Assembly (NCBI GenBank): GCA_963533935.1
Contig: CAUSQL010000002.1
Coordinates: 1-64,000, forward strand
Source of the DNA: CAUSKK01 sp963533935
GTDB taxonomy: Bacteria > Pseudomonadota > Gammaproteobacteria > Cardiobacteriales > Cardiobacteriaceae
Length of the DNA: 64,000 nt
Direction: 5' to 3'
Positions 23,966 through 32,537 of the stretch are shown here, one piece after another. Made by a program: the position numbers and the translations under genes. The notes beneath the pieces are model-generated. The model ran no database searches and was not told the origin of the DNA. It worked only from the letters and a program-made list of their open reading frames with translations. The number at the start of each line of letters is the position of its first letter. Position 1 is the stretch's first letter.

Positions 23966-25621
23966 ATGAAAATTAAAGTTCTATCGTTAGCAATACTCAG
24001 TGTTTTTCTATTTTCCTGTGAAAAGAAAGAGGAACAGAAAAGTGAAGGCGGTCAAGCCGTCGTTGCGCAGAAAAGTCTTGGCAATTTCGACAAGGAAAAG
24101 GTAGCCGCGGAAGTTAAAGCGCGCCTTGAGGCCGACACCGCCCAGACCAGCCAGGCGCTCCAGGGCATGTGGGTCGCTAATCCGGCCAGCGGCTTTAAGG
24201 AATTCAGCATAAAAGTGGATAACTACCAGCCCAAGGAGGGCGGTGCCACCGCCGACAGCGTGTTGACCATGCAGATGAAGCAGGGTCAGGGCGTTCTTGA
24301 ACAGCCACTCCAACTGAAATTAAAGACCAACATCAGCTACAACCCGGAGCTGTACCAGAAGGGCATCGTCGCACAAATCGACTACAAGCCGGAAATTACC
24401 CCCGAGCTGCAACAGCAATTTTCCGCCAGCAATGAGGACGTGAAATTAATCCAGGGTGCCCTGAACAAGCTGTCCATGAAGACCAATCTGCTGGCCGATA
24501 AGAATCAGCAGAACATCGTGGCCATTGAACCCTTCGACGAGAAGGACCAACTGTTCGCCGGCCAGCTGGACCCCAATACCGCCTTCAGCTTTAAGGGCCT
24601 GACGGTGGAACGCTTCTATAATGAGGATGATTTCAAGGAAAACTTTAATGTGGGTCAGTCCAAGGTTGAATTTAAGGGCTTTGACCTGAAAGAGCGGGAC
24701 ATGGGCTTTAGCATCAATCCCTTCAGCGCCAGCGGCGAACTTAATAAGAACGGCGACGGCGGCTACAAGGTGGACAAAATGCTGTTCAGCCTCACCGATG
24801 GTAACAACGTGGTGCGCAACTTCACCATCGGCGGCGTTGATGTGCGGCTGAAGGACTACAAATTTGACCAGGAATTCTTCTCTAACCTGGGCAAAGTGGA
24901 AGTTAGCGTGAAGGACGTGGCCGTGGACGCCCCAGAAACCAAAGGCCTGCTGAAGCTCTTCGACCTGAACATGCAGCAGGAAACCAATAAGGACGGCAAC
25001 AAGCTGGCCAACGGTAACATCAACATGGATTACCTGATTAACGGCGAGGAAATTGCCCAGAAATTCATGTGGCCGCTAGTGGTAAATAAGGTGAACATCG
25101 CCTTCGACTTCCAACGCTTCAACTACATCGCCCTGATGGACTGGTTCGGCCAGATGAGCGAGCAGCAGCAGGAAGCACTAAAGGACGGCAAAATCCCCGC
25201 CGAACTGCAGGATAAGGGCTGGCAGCTGGCGGCAGACGCCCTTAAAAATGAAACCGCCTACGACTTCAAAATTAACGCTGACACCAACGCCGGCACCGTT
25301 AAGGCGGATTTAAAGGTTAAGGGCCGCAAGGACGCCGACCTGAACGGCTTCAAGCAGGCCTTCGCCGCCGCCGATAAGAATCCCGGCGACAAGAAGGCCA
25401 ACAAGGTGCTGGGTCAAGCCATGCTGTCGCTGGCGGACGTGAATGCCTCCCTCGAAGTGCCCAAGTCACTGCTGGACGTGTTCGGCGCCACCAAGACCGT
25501 GGAAGCTATGGGTAAGGACTATTTGTCCAGCGATGACAAGAGCTTCAAGTTTGAACTGGTCAATGACAAAGGCGGTCTGAAGATTAACGGTAAGCCCCAA
25601 GACCTGAATACCCTTAAATAG
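23966..25621 (+). CDS. Large lipoprotein, DUF945/YdgA-like
   Basis: 551 residues from the ATG at 23966 (GGAGA seven bases before; an in-frame ATG at 23954 overlaps that Shine-Dalgarno). The signal peptide ends in a lipobox LFSC with Cys18, so it should be lipid-anchored. The body is strand-rich and Lys/Asp-rich without transmembrane segments, and the order of segments (F..FTI.GVDVR, ..LNM..., LKVNG-type C-terminus KINGKPQDL) is reminiscent of the YdgA/DUF945 family. That assignment is tentative. Twelve bases separate it from yciB. Confidence 0.7.
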   Translation: MKIKVLSLAILSVFLFSCEKKEEQKSEGGQAVVAQKSLGNFDKEKVAAEVKARLEADTAQTSQALQGMWVANPASGFKEFSIKVDNYQPKEGGATADSVLTMQMKQGQGVLEQPLQLKLKTNISYNPELYQKGIVAQIDYKPEITPELQQQFSASNEDVKLIQGALNKLSMKTNLLADKNQQNIVAIEPFDEKDQLFAGQLDPNTAFSFKGLTVERFYNEDDFKENFNVGQSKVEFKGFDLKERDMGFSINPFSASGELNKNGDGGYKVDKMLFSLTDGNNVVRNFTIGGVDVRLKDYKFDQEFFSNLGKVEVSVKDVAVDAPETKGLLKLFDLNMQQETNKDGNKLANGNINMDYLINGEEIAQKFMWPLVVNKVNIAFDFQRFNYIALMDWFGQMSEQQQEALKDGKIPAELQDKGWQLAADALKNETAYDFKINADTNAGTVKADLKVKGRKDADLNGFKQAFAAADKNPGDKKANKVLGQAMLSLADVNASLEVPKSLLDVFGATKTVEAMGKDYLSSDDKSFKFELVNDKGGLKINGKPQDLNTLK

Positions 25622-25633
25622 GGTCGGCGCTAA

Positions 25634-26185
25634 ATGAGTGATTTCATTAGCATAATCGCCTTCGTGGCAGCCTACGTACTGGGGCGCTTCGTCGCCCCGG
25701 CCGCGGCCATCTACCTGGCCACCGGCGCCATGATGCTGGTGGCCCTCGGCCAGATTCTCTGGCAGTGGCGCTCCGGCAAGCCCTTCAGCCCCAAGGAGAA
25801 ACTCACCCTTGGGGCCATTTTATTGTTGGGCACCATCACCCTGGTGTTCCGCAGCCCCATGGTCATTAAGCTGAAGCCCACCATCGTCTATCTGCTCATC
25901 GGCAGCTTTCTACTGCTGAGCCCGCGGCTGCTGGGCCAAAACTACACGGAGAAGATGCTGGCCAGCGCCTTTCGCCTGCCGCCGGTCCTGTGGCACAAGT
26001 TAAATCTAGCCTGGGTGGCCTTTTTCTACGGCGAGGCGGCGTTGAACGCGCTGGTGGCCTATAACTTTTCCGAAACCTTCTGGCTGGGCTTTAAGCTCTG
26101 GGGCCTGCTGGGCCTGAGTCTGGTGTTTATCGCCGGCCAGTTCTGGCTGCTACGTGCCTATCTGGTGCGGGAAGAAGCCCCGTAG
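25634..26185 (+). CDS. yciB: Inner-membrane septation protein YciB/IspA-type
   Basis: 183 residues with five or six hydrophobic segments. Family landmarks are the central LKPTIVYLLIGSFLL, the GQNYTEKML segment and W.KLN.AWVAFF...ALNALVAYNFSE...GFKLWG. The family affects intracellular septation and membrane integrity at the division site. It follows the lipoprotein closely and is probably cotranscribed with it. Confidence 0.9.
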   Translation: MSDFISIIAFVAAYVLGRFVAPAAAIYLATGAMMLVALGQILWQWRSGKPFSPKEKLTLGAILLLGTITLVFRSPMVIKLKPTIVYLLIGSFLLLSPRLLGQNYTEKMLASAFRLPPVLWHKLNLAWVAFFYGEAALNALVAYNFSETFWLGFKLWGLLGLSLVFIAGQFWLLRAYLVREEAP

Positions 26186-26202
26186 CCGGGCAATTTAGAA
26201 CA

Positions 26203-26280
26203 TTTACAAACGGACGGGCGCTTCCCCTGTATGTATTTTAGCTATTTACAAACGGAGGGGCGCTTTATCTGTATGTATTA
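26203..26280. repeat. Two palindromic half-units in direct orientation
   Basis: Copies at 26203-26239 (TTTACAAACGGACGGGCG then CTTCCCCTGTATGTATTTTA) and 26245-26280 (TTTACAAACGGAGGGGCG then CTTTATCTGTATGTATTAA). Unlike other pairs these are head-to-tail, 42 bases apart, and end 16 bases before the dapD start. Confidence 0.85.
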
Positions 26281-26295
26281 AACCTGAGGATTAAC

Positions 26296-27111
26296 ATGAA
26301 TTTACAGGAAATAATCGAGGCGGCCTTTGAACGGCGCGCCGACCTTAACCCGCAGAACGCGGATAAGGAGCTAATTCAGGCCATCGCAGAGACCTTGGAC
26401 CAGCTGGAAAGCGGCCGACTGCGGGTGGCTGAGCCCACCGCCAACGGCTGGCAGGTGAACCAGTGGGTGAAGAAGGCGGTGCTGCTGTCCTTCCGCACCC
26501 AGGACAATGAGGTCATGGCCGGCGGCGCCACCCAGTACTTCGACAAGGTGCCCAGCCGCTTCGCCCACCATGACGGCGCCCGCTTCCGCAGCGAAGGCAT
26601 TCGCGTGGCCCCGCCGGCCTTCGCCCGCCGCGGCACCTATCTGGGTAAGGGGGTGGTGCTCATGCCCTCCTACGTGAACATCGGCGCCTACGTGGGCGAT
26701 AACACCATGGTGGACACCTGGGCCACCGTCGGTTCCTGCGCGCAAATCGGCAAGAACGTGCACCTGTCCGGCGGCGTCGGCATCGGTGGCGTGCTCGAAC
26801 CTCTGCAGGCTGGCCCCACCATCATCGAGGACGACTGCTTCATCGGCGCCCGCTCGGAAATCGTCGAAGGGGTCATCGTCGAACGGGGCGCAGTCATTTC
26901 CATGGGCGTCTACATCGGCCAATCCACCAAGATTTATAACCGCATGACCGGCGAAATCACCTCGGGCCGCGTGCCCGCTGGCGCTGTGGTGGTGCCGGGC
27001 AGCCTGCCGGCGGCGGACGGTTCCCACTCGCTCTACTGCGCGGTCATCATCAAGCAGGTGGACGAGAAAACCCGCGGCAAGACCTCGTTAAACGATTTGC
27101 TGCGCGCCTAA
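26296..27111 (+). CDS. dapD: 2,3,4,5-tetrahydropyridine-2,6-dicarboxylate N-succinyltransferase
   Basis: 271 residues, the standard length. It catalyses the succinylation step of lysine/diaminopimelate synthesis. A helical N-terminal domain is followed by a left-handed beta-helix with hexapeptide repeats (VNIGAYVGDNTMVDTWATVGSCAQIGKNV region shortened here) and the GGVLEPLQA loop. The GAGGATTAAC before ATG is a good Shine-Dalgarno. A terminator follows immediately. Confidence 0.96.
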   Translation: MNLQEIIEAAFERRADLNPQNADKELIQAIAETLDQLESGRLRVAEPTANGWQVNQWVKKAVLLSFRTQDNEVMAGGATQYFDKVPSRFAHHDGARFRSEGIRVAPPAFARRGTYLGKGVVLMPSYVNIGAYVGDNTMVDTWATVGSCAQIGKNVHLSGGVGIGGVLEPLQAGPTIIEDDCFIGARSEIVEGVIVERGAVISMGVYIGQSTKIYNRMTGEITSGRVPAGAVVVPGSLPAADGSHSLYCAVIIKQVDEKTRGKTSLNDLLRA

Positions 27112-27113
27112 GT

Positions 27114-27136
27114 AAAGCCCTGCGGGGCTTTTTTTA
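27114..27136 (+). terminator. Rho-independent terminator after dapD
   Basis: AAAGCCC-TGC-GGGGCTTT hairpin followed by a run of T residues, directly after the dapD stop. Confidence 0.9.
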
Positions 27137-27164
27137 TGGGTGAAATTTCCCCATTCGTCCCCAA

Positions 27165-27194
27165 TTAACAAGGATTAGCCCAAGGCACTAAAAT
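27165..27194 (+). promoter_or_regulatory. Promoter for clpA
   Basis: TTAACA (27165-27170) and TAAAAT (27189-27194) are separated by 18 bases and end 27 bases before the clpA start. The form CTAAAAT recurs before several genes in this window. Confidence 0.6.
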
Positions 27195-27220
27195 TAGCCC
27201 AGGCCCAGACAGGAACAGAC

Positions 27221-29512
27221 ATGCTTAACAGCGATTTACAAAAAATCATTGAAGATGGCCGCAAGCTGGCTAGCGAGCGCCGCAACGAATACACCACCCT
27301 AGAACATCTCCTCTTCCACCTGCTCCGCAATGAGGAGGTGAAGACCATCATGAAAAATCTGCCGGAACCCGTTGACCATCTGGCCGTCTTCCGCGACGTG
27401 CGCGACCACCTGTTGGGTCTGCCCCAGCAGAATTATCAGACCACGCCGGAAACCCTCTCCGCCGTAGACCGCAGCCTAAAGCGGGCTCTGAACCGGCGGC
27501 CGGGCCAGAGCATCGGCCCGGTGGACCTGCTCTTTGCCATCATGGAAGAACCGCTAAGCTACAGCCACTATTTCCTGGCCCGGGCCGGCTTCCGGGCCAG
27601 CGAAGAATCCTTCCGCCACAGCCTCGATGTGCTACACAAAATTCAGCGGGCGCGGGAGGATTACCACAAGGACTTAGACGAACAGACAAACCGCCCCAGC
27701 AACGGCGGCGAAGCCAAGGCCAGTAAAGGTCAGGAGGAAAAGGCGGTGCAGGAGCAGGAGGAAGCGCTCTTCATCACCAATATGAACGAGCTGGCCCAGA
27801 AGGGCGCCATTACGCCGCTCATCGGCCGCAACGAGGAGCTGTGGCGGGTAATTCAGATTCTGCACCGTAAAACCAAGAATAATCCCATCATCGTCGGCCC
27901 GGCCGGCGTGGGCAAAACGGCGCTGGTGGAAGGGCTGGCCTACGCCATTCACCACCGCTGGCCGCAGATTCCCGATTCCATGCGCGACAACGTCATCTAT
28001 TCCATTAACGTTACGGCCATGATGTCCGGCACCAAATTCCGCGGCGACCTGGAACAGCGCATTCAACGCTTCGTGCAGCGCTTCTCCCAGGACCCCAAGG
28101 CCATTATTTTCTTCGACGACATTCACGGCATCATCAGCCATTCCAAGAGCATGGACAGCACCACCGATTTGTCGGACATGCTGAAGCCGGCCATCGACAG
28201 CGGTGGCCTGCGCATCATCGGCATCACCAATGACAAGGAATTCCGCCGCATCTTTGAGAATAAGAGTGGCCTGGCCCGCCGCTTCCAGCGGGTGGATTTG
28301 GCGGTGCCCGACCAGGAAGAGGCCCTGCGCATCGTCAATGGGGTTTATCGCAATTTCGAGCAGTTTCACCAGGTTAAATACAGCGAGGAGGCGCTGCTGG
28401 CTTCCGTAACCCTAGCCCAGCGCTACCTGACCGACCGGCATCTGCCGGACAGCGCCATCGACCTGCTGGACGAGGCCGGCGCCCGGCGGCGGCTGGAGCT
28501 GCTTGCTGACGGAGAAAAAATCATCGACCGCAGCCACATTGAAAAGCTGGTGGCCCAGCAGGCCCGGCTGCCCTACATCAAGAACGACGACCGTTCCACC
28601 CTGTTAAATCTGGCCAGCGACTTGAAGGAGGTGGTCTTCGGTCAGGAGCGGGCTATCGACAGCCTGGTCAGCGCCCTGAAGCTGAGCCATGCCGGCCTGC
28701 GCGCCAAGGAAAAGCCCATCGGCGCCTTCCTCTTCACCGGCCCCACCGGCGTGGGCAAAACCGAGCTGAGCAAGCGGCTGGCCGAGGCCATGGCCATGAA
28801 TTTAATCCGCTTCGACATGTCCGAATACATGGAGGCCCACAGCGTCAGCAAGCTCATCGGCACGCCGCCGGGCTACGTGGGCTACGAGCAGGAGGGGCTG
28901 CTGTGCCAGAAGATTCTCAAATCACCCTACGCGGTGCTACTGCTTGATGAAATCGAGAAGGCCCACCCGGACGTGATGAACGTGCTGCTGCAGATGATGG
29001 ACAACGGCATCATCACCGACAGCAGCGGCCGGGAAATTAACTGCCGCAATCTCATCATCATTCTGACCTCCAACGTGGGCGCCACCGTCAGCGATAGGAA
29101 CTACATCGGCTTTAGCCAGGACGACCGTTCCAGCGGCGACTACGACAAGGCGGTGCGTGATTACTTCAGTCCGGAATTCCGCAATCGGCTGGACGGCATC
29201 ATTAACTTTGCACCGTTATCTGAAACGCTGATGTTGCACATTGTGGATAAATTCCTCGGCGAACTGCGCAGCCAGCTGCAGGAAAAAACCATCGGCCTGG
29301 AAATCGACGAGGCCAGCCGCCAGTGGCTGGCCCGCCGCGGCTACGACCCGAAAATGGGCGCCCGGCCGCTGGGCCGTCTCATCGAGCAGCAGCTGAAGCT
29401 GCCCATTGCGGAAATGGTGCTCTTTGAGGAGCTGCGCCAGGCCATCATCGCCGTGCACCTGGAAGACGATGAATTGATTCTGCGGCCGCGCAGCGCTTCG
29501 GTGTTGATGTGA
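27221..29512 (+). CDS. clpA: ATP-dependent Clp protease ATP-binding subunit ClpA
   Basis: 763 residues. It unfolds substrates and feeds them to ClpP. The N-domain is followed by two AAA+ modules: Walker A GPAGVGKT (226-233) and GPTGVGKT (507-514). The second Walker B is normal (LLLDEIEKAH, Asp576-Glu577), but the first reads FFDDIH (Asp299-Asp300) where ClpA normally has DEIH, so the catalytic glutamate position is Asp. The ClpP-docking loop is IGF (629-631) rather than IGL. clpS is not adjacent, although it normally lies upstream of clpA. The stop overlaps pyrC by ATGA. Confidence 0.95.
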   Translation: MLNSDLQKIIEDGRKLASERRNEYTTLEHLLFHLLRNEEVKTIMKNLPEPVDHLAVFRDVRDHLLGLPQQNYQTTPETLSAVDRSLKRALNRRPGQSIGPVDLLFAIMEEPLSYSHYFLARAGFRASEESFRHSLDVLHKIQRAREDYHKDLDEQTNRPSNGGEAKASKGQEEKAVQEQEEALFITNMNELAQKGAITPLIGRNEELWRVIQILHRKTKNNPIIVGPAGVGKTALVEGLAYAIHHRWPQIPDSMRDNVIYSINVTAMMSGTKFRGDLEQRIQRFVQRFSQDPKAIIFFDDIHGIISHSKSMDSTTDLSDMLKPAIDSGGLRIIGITNDKEFRRIFENKSGLARRFQRVDLAVPDQEEALRIVNGVYRNFEQFHQVKYSEEALLASVTLAQRYLTDRHLPDSAIDLLDEAGARRRLELLADGEKIIDRSHIEKLVAQQARLPYIKNDDRSTLLNLASDLKEVVFGQERAIDSLVSALKLSHAGLRAKEKPIGAFLFTGPTGVGKTELSKRLAEAMAMNLIRFDMSEYMEAHSVSKLIGTPPGYVGYEQEGLLCQKILKSPYAVLLLDEIEKAHPDVMNVLLQMMDNGIITDSSGREINCRNLIIILTSNVGATVSDRNYIGFSQDDRSSGDYDKAVRDYFSPEFRNRLDGIINFAPLSETLMLHIVDKFLGELRSQLQEKTIGLEIDEASRQWLARRGYDPKMGARPLGRLIEQQLKLPIAEMVLFEELRQAIIAVHLEDDELILRPRSASVLM

Positions 29513-30540
29513 TGGACCGGTTAGTAATTCGTCGCCCCGACGACTTCCACAACCACTTTCGCGACGGCGCCGCCCTGGCGCGCACCGTGCCCGACTGCGC
29601 CCGCAGCTTTGCCCGCGCCCTGGCCATGCCCAATCTAATCCCGCCGGTGGACAATCTGCCGGCGCTGGAGCAGTACCGGGAACGCATTCTGGCCCAGCGC
29701 CCCGCCGGCAGCGATTTCCAGCCGCTGATGAGCCTGTATTTAAGTGCAGATTTAACGGTGGCCACCCTGCGCCGGGCCCGGGCCGCCGGCGTGGTGGCGG
29801 TGAAGTGGTATCCCCGCGGCGCCACCACTAATTCCGGCGCCGGCCTCAGCCAGTACGAGGATTTCAAACCGCTGCTGGCGGCCATGGTGGAGGAGGGGCT
29901 GCTGCTGCTCATTCACGGGGAAGTTACCGACCCGGCCGTGGACATCTTCGACCGGGAAAGCGAATTCATCGCCGGCACCTTAAGCAAGCTGCGGCGGGAA
30001 TTCCCCGCTTTAAAAATCGTGCTGGAACATTTGACCAGCGCGGCGGGAGTGGAATTTATCCTGCGCCAGGAGAAGAATACGGCGGCCACCATCACCGCCC
30101 ACCATTTGCTGGCCAACCGCAATGATTTGCTGGTGGGCGGCATTAAGCCGCACTACTACTGTCTGCCCATTCTGAAGACGGAAAGGGACCGGCAGGCGCT
30201 GCTCCAGGCGGCCACCTCCGGCGACCCGCGTTTCTTCCTTGGCACGGACAGCGCGCCCCACGGTCGGGGCAGCAAGGAAAATGGCTGCGGCTGTGCCGGC
30301 TGCTACACCGGCGCCCAAGCCTTGGAGTTGTATGCCACCGCCTTTGCCCAGGTGGATAAATTGGCGCGGCTGGAAGATTTCGCCAGCCGCTTCGGCGCGG
30401 AATTCTACGGTTTGCCGCTGAATGCGGGCACCGTGAGCCTGGTGCGGCGGCCGCAGCCGGTTCCCGCCACCTTGGCCTTTGGCAGCGACGAGCTGGTGCC
30501 CTTCTGGGCCGGCCGCACATTGGATTGGTTTTTAGAGTAA
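29512..30540 (+). CDS. pyrC: Dihydroorotase (class II)
   Basis: 342 residues from the ATG at 29512, which overlaps the clpA stop. It closes carbamoyl-aspartate to dihydroorotate in pyrimidine synthesis. Zinc ligands HNH (13-15), the lysine in VKWYP that is carbamylated in the family, HGEV, EHLTS and GTDSAPH are all present. Linkage to clpA by overlap is unusual functionally. Confidence 0.95.
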   Translation: MDRLVIRRPDDFHNHFRDGAALARTVPDCARSFARALAMPNLIPPVDNLPALEQYRERILAQRPAGSDFQPLMSLYLSADLTVATLRRARAAGVVAVKWYPRGATTNSGAGLSQYEDFKPLLAAMVEEGLLLLIHGEVTDPAVDIFDRESEFIAGTLSKLRREFPALKIVLEHLTSAAGVEFILRQEKNTAATITAHHLLANRNDLLVGGIKPHYYCLPILKTERDRQALLQAATSGDPRFFLGTDSAPHGRGSKENGCGCAGCYTGAQALELYATAFAQVDKLARLEDFASRFGAEFYGLPLNAGTVSLVRRPQPVPATLAFGSDELVPFWAGRTLDWFLE

Positions 30541-30549
30541 GGAGTTTAT

Positions 30550-31080
30550 ATGGCTGATTTTAATAAGATTCTGGACGCGGGCGACGTGGACGCCGGCCTA
30601 ATCAACGTGGTGGTGGAAATTCCCACCGGTTCCAACCATAAGATTGAGTGGAACCGGCGCATTGGCGCCATGATGTTGGACCGGGTGGAACCGCAGATTT
30701 TCGCCAAGCCCACCAACTACGGCTTCATTCCCCAGACCCTGGACGAGGACGGCGACGAGCTGGACGCGCTGATAATTACCGAAAGCCCACTGGCTACGGG
30801 CGTTTATCTCAAGGCCCGGGTCATTGGCGTGATGAAATTCGTCGATGATGGCGAGGTGGACGATAAGGTCGTCGTGGTGCCCGCCGATGACCGCAGCAAC
30901 GGCGACGCAATCAAGAGTCTGGCCGACCTGCCGGCCCAGCTGATTAAACAGATTGAATTCCACTTTAACCACTACAAGGACTTGAAGAAGGCCGGCAGCA
31001 CTAAGGTGGAGAAGTGGGGCGACATCGACGAGGCCAAGGCGGTTATTCGCGAGAGTCAGAAGCGCTGGCGGGAGCAGTAA
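30550..31080 (+). CDS. ppa: Inorganic pyrophosphatase (family I)
   Basis: 176 residues. It hydrolyses pyrophosphate to drive biosynthetic reactions. Family I landmarks: EIPTGSNHKIEW, YGFIPQTLDEDGDELDAL with the metal-binding aspartates, and FNHYKDLKK. GGAGTTTAT precedes the ATG, nine bases after pyrC. Confidence 0.96.
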   Translation: MADFNKILDAGDVDAGLINVVVEIPTGSNHKIEWNRRIGAMMLDRVEPQIFAKPTNYGFIPQTLDEDGDELDALIITESPLATGVYLKARVIGVMKFVDDGEVDDKVVVVPADDRSNGDAIKSLADLPAQLIKQIEFHFNHYKDLKKAGSTKVEKWGDIDEAKAVIRESQKRWREQ

Positions 31081-31101
31081 AACGGGGGCATTAGCCTAAA
31101 T

Positions 31102-31214
31102 ATACCGACGGACGGGCGGTTGTTCGACCTAGTGGTCTCACGCGCTACGCACTTCCCATGTATGTATTTAAGCCGTTAATTACATACAGGGGAAGCGCCC
31201 GTCCGTTTGTAAAT
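31102..31214. repeat. Palindromic intergenic element, long-arm variant
   Basis: ATACCGACGGACGGGCGG, then a hairpin cassette (GACC-TAGT-GGTC; CACGCGCTACGC) and CCCATGTATGTATTTA; opposite short arm TTAATTACATACAGGGGAAGC...CCGTCCGTTTGTAAAT. The cassette is the inverse of the one at 21800-21861. Confidence 0.85.
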
Positions 31215-31325
31215 ATCACTCCCACGTTGCTAATTGGCAAATTTAAAACAGCTGGTTCTTAAATTAAAAACAACTTGGTTTAAAATACCGGGGTCAATTA
31301 GACACGTTAATTTCGAGGAATACTT

Positions 31326-31958
31326 ATGAAAAAACTAATCTTAGCCCTGTTGGCCGTTTTCGCCACCGGTTCCTTTGCCCAAACCAGCGACAGCAGCGAC
31401 AGTAAGAGCAGCATTGAGGCAACTTCTTCCAAGGCCAGCGACAGCAAGGCCAGTGATGATAAATCCAGTGACAGTAAGGCCGATGATGTCAAAACGCCCA
31501 TAACTGCCAGCAACGCCAGCGATAGCAAGGACAGCGACAAGGCTAGCAGTGCGGATAAGCCGAAAAAAGTTGTTAAAGCCACTAAGGTAAAAAAAGGCAA
31601 GAAATCGCTGGTAAAAAAAGCGAAAAAGGCGAAAAAAGTCATTAAAAATAAAAGCACTAAGGCTAAAAAAGCGGTAGCTAAAAAAGTAGCCAGCAAAAAA
31701 GCCACTGCCGCCAAGAGCGACAGCAAAGCTAAAGATGCCAGCGATGAACCTTTGAAAATTCGGCCGATTAAAAAAGTAAGCAGCGACAGCAGCGAAGCGA
31801 AAGGTTCGGACAGTAAGGCCAGCGATAGCAAAAGCTCCGAAAGCAGCTCCAGCAAAGAGAGCGGCAGCAGCAAAAGTTCAGATAGCTCAAGCAGTTCCAA
31901 CAGTTCCAGCAAGGAAAGTTCTTCATCTTCTGAGAAAAGTTCTCCATCAAAAAGTTGA
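31326..31958 (+). CDS. Exported Ser/Asp/Lys-rich low-complexity protein
   Basis: 210 residues. Signal peptide MKKLILALLAVFATGSFAQ, then a block of SD(S/D)K repeats, a strongly basic Lys/Ala/Val block (about 80-135, resembling histone H1-type tails: KKAKKAKKVIKNK), and a Ser-rich C-terminus (SSSSNSSSKESSSS). Almost no hydrophobic core is present, so it is probably disordered. A possible role is binding anionic surface polymer or DNA outside the cytoplasm; no homologue is recognised. CTTGGTTTAAAATACC about 40 bases upstream has a -10-like TAAAAT. GGAATACTT precedes the ATG. Confidence 0.8.
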   Translation: MKKLILALLAVFATGSFAQTSDSSDSKSSIEATSSKASDSKASDDKSSDSKADDVKTPITASNASDSKDSDKASSADKPKKVVKATKVKKGKKSLVKKAKKAKKVIKNKSTKAKKAVAKKVASKKATAAKSDSKAKDASDEPLKIRPIKKVSSDSSEAKGSDSKASDSKSSESSSSKESGSSKSSDSSSSSNSSSKESSSSSEKSSPSKS

Positions 31959-31983
31959 AACCCTCTCCATTAGGGCATAGAAT

Positions 31984-32031
31984 CAGGGCCGCACTAAGCG
32001 CTACGCTTTAGGTGTGGCCCTGTGTGTTTTA
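31984..32031 (+). terminator. Terminator-like hairpin after 31326-31958
   Basis: AGGGCCGCAC and GTGTGGCCCT pair with one mismatch around an inner hairpin AAGCGCTACGCTT; GTGTTTTATAA follows. The T-run is short. Confidence 0.6.
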
Positions 32032-32078
32032 TAACCCGAGCGTTTTCGTAGCGCTCTCAATTAATCAGGAGATTTCCG

Positions 32079-32450
32079 ATGAAGAAATTAAGTTTAACTC
32101 TGTTGGCCATTCTGGCTACCACCAGCTTTGCCGGTGTAACCGAGCAGGCAGCGTCAGCCAAACCATCAATTCTTGAGCAAGCCGCCAACAATCACCCCGG
32201 CGCCGACGTGGTTCGTAAAAAGAAAAAAAGAGTAAGAAAAGGCAAAAAACGTCGCGCTCCACGGCAGGAAGAAGATCAATTTGATGCACCACCACCAGCT
32301 CCACAGGGTGGCGCACCTATGGGTGGCCAAGGTGGCGGGTTCCAACCACAGGGTGGCCCACAGAATCCACCTGTTCAAGGTATTCCTGACAGTGCCCCAC
32401 GGCCTAACAACCCTGGAATTCCTTCGGCTCCACCACCACCATCAATGTAA
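32079..32450 (+). CDS. Exported Pro/Gly/Gln-rich small protein with basic centre
   Basis: 123 residues. Signal peptide MKKLSLTLLAILATTSFA, a short mixed region, a strongly basic stretch (VRKKKKRVRKGKKRRAPR, about 45-62) and a Pro/Gly/Gln-rich tail ending PPPPSM. It shares with the preceding gene the MKKL signal peptide style and a basic block, but no sequence homology is evident. AGGAGATTTCC precedes the ATG. Function unknown. Confidence 0.75.
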   Translation: MKKLSLTLLAILATTSFAGVTEQAASAKPSILEQAANNHPGADVVRKKKKRVRKGKKRRAPRQEEDQFDAPPPAPQGGAPMGGQGGGFQPQGGPQNPPVQGIPDSAPRPNNPGIPSAPPPPSM

Positions 32451-32463
32451 TAGGCCGTTGGTA

Positions 32464-32497
32464 AAAAAAAGCGCTTCCCCAGAGAAGCGCTTTTTTA
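32464..32497. terminator. Bidirectional-type terminator
   Basis: AAAAAGCGCTTC-CCCA-GAGAAGCGCTTTTTT is a strong hairpin flanked by A and T runs between the convergent genes ending at 32450 and 32538. Its AAGCGC core is the same as in the palindromic repeat family. Confidence 0.9.
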
Positions 32498-32537
32498 TTG
32501 GAAGTGGCACCTGCTGCTATAGCTCCAGGCCAAACAA

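Noticed and set aside
26371..27027. 218-residue minus-strand frame opposite dapD
   Set aside because: dapD is unmistakable on the plus strand; long antisense frames are expected in GC-rich genes.
31307..31912. Leu-rich minus-strand frame opposite the Ser/Asp/Lys protein
   Set aside because: Shadow of Ser/Lys codons; the plus strand has a signal peptide and ribosome-binding site.
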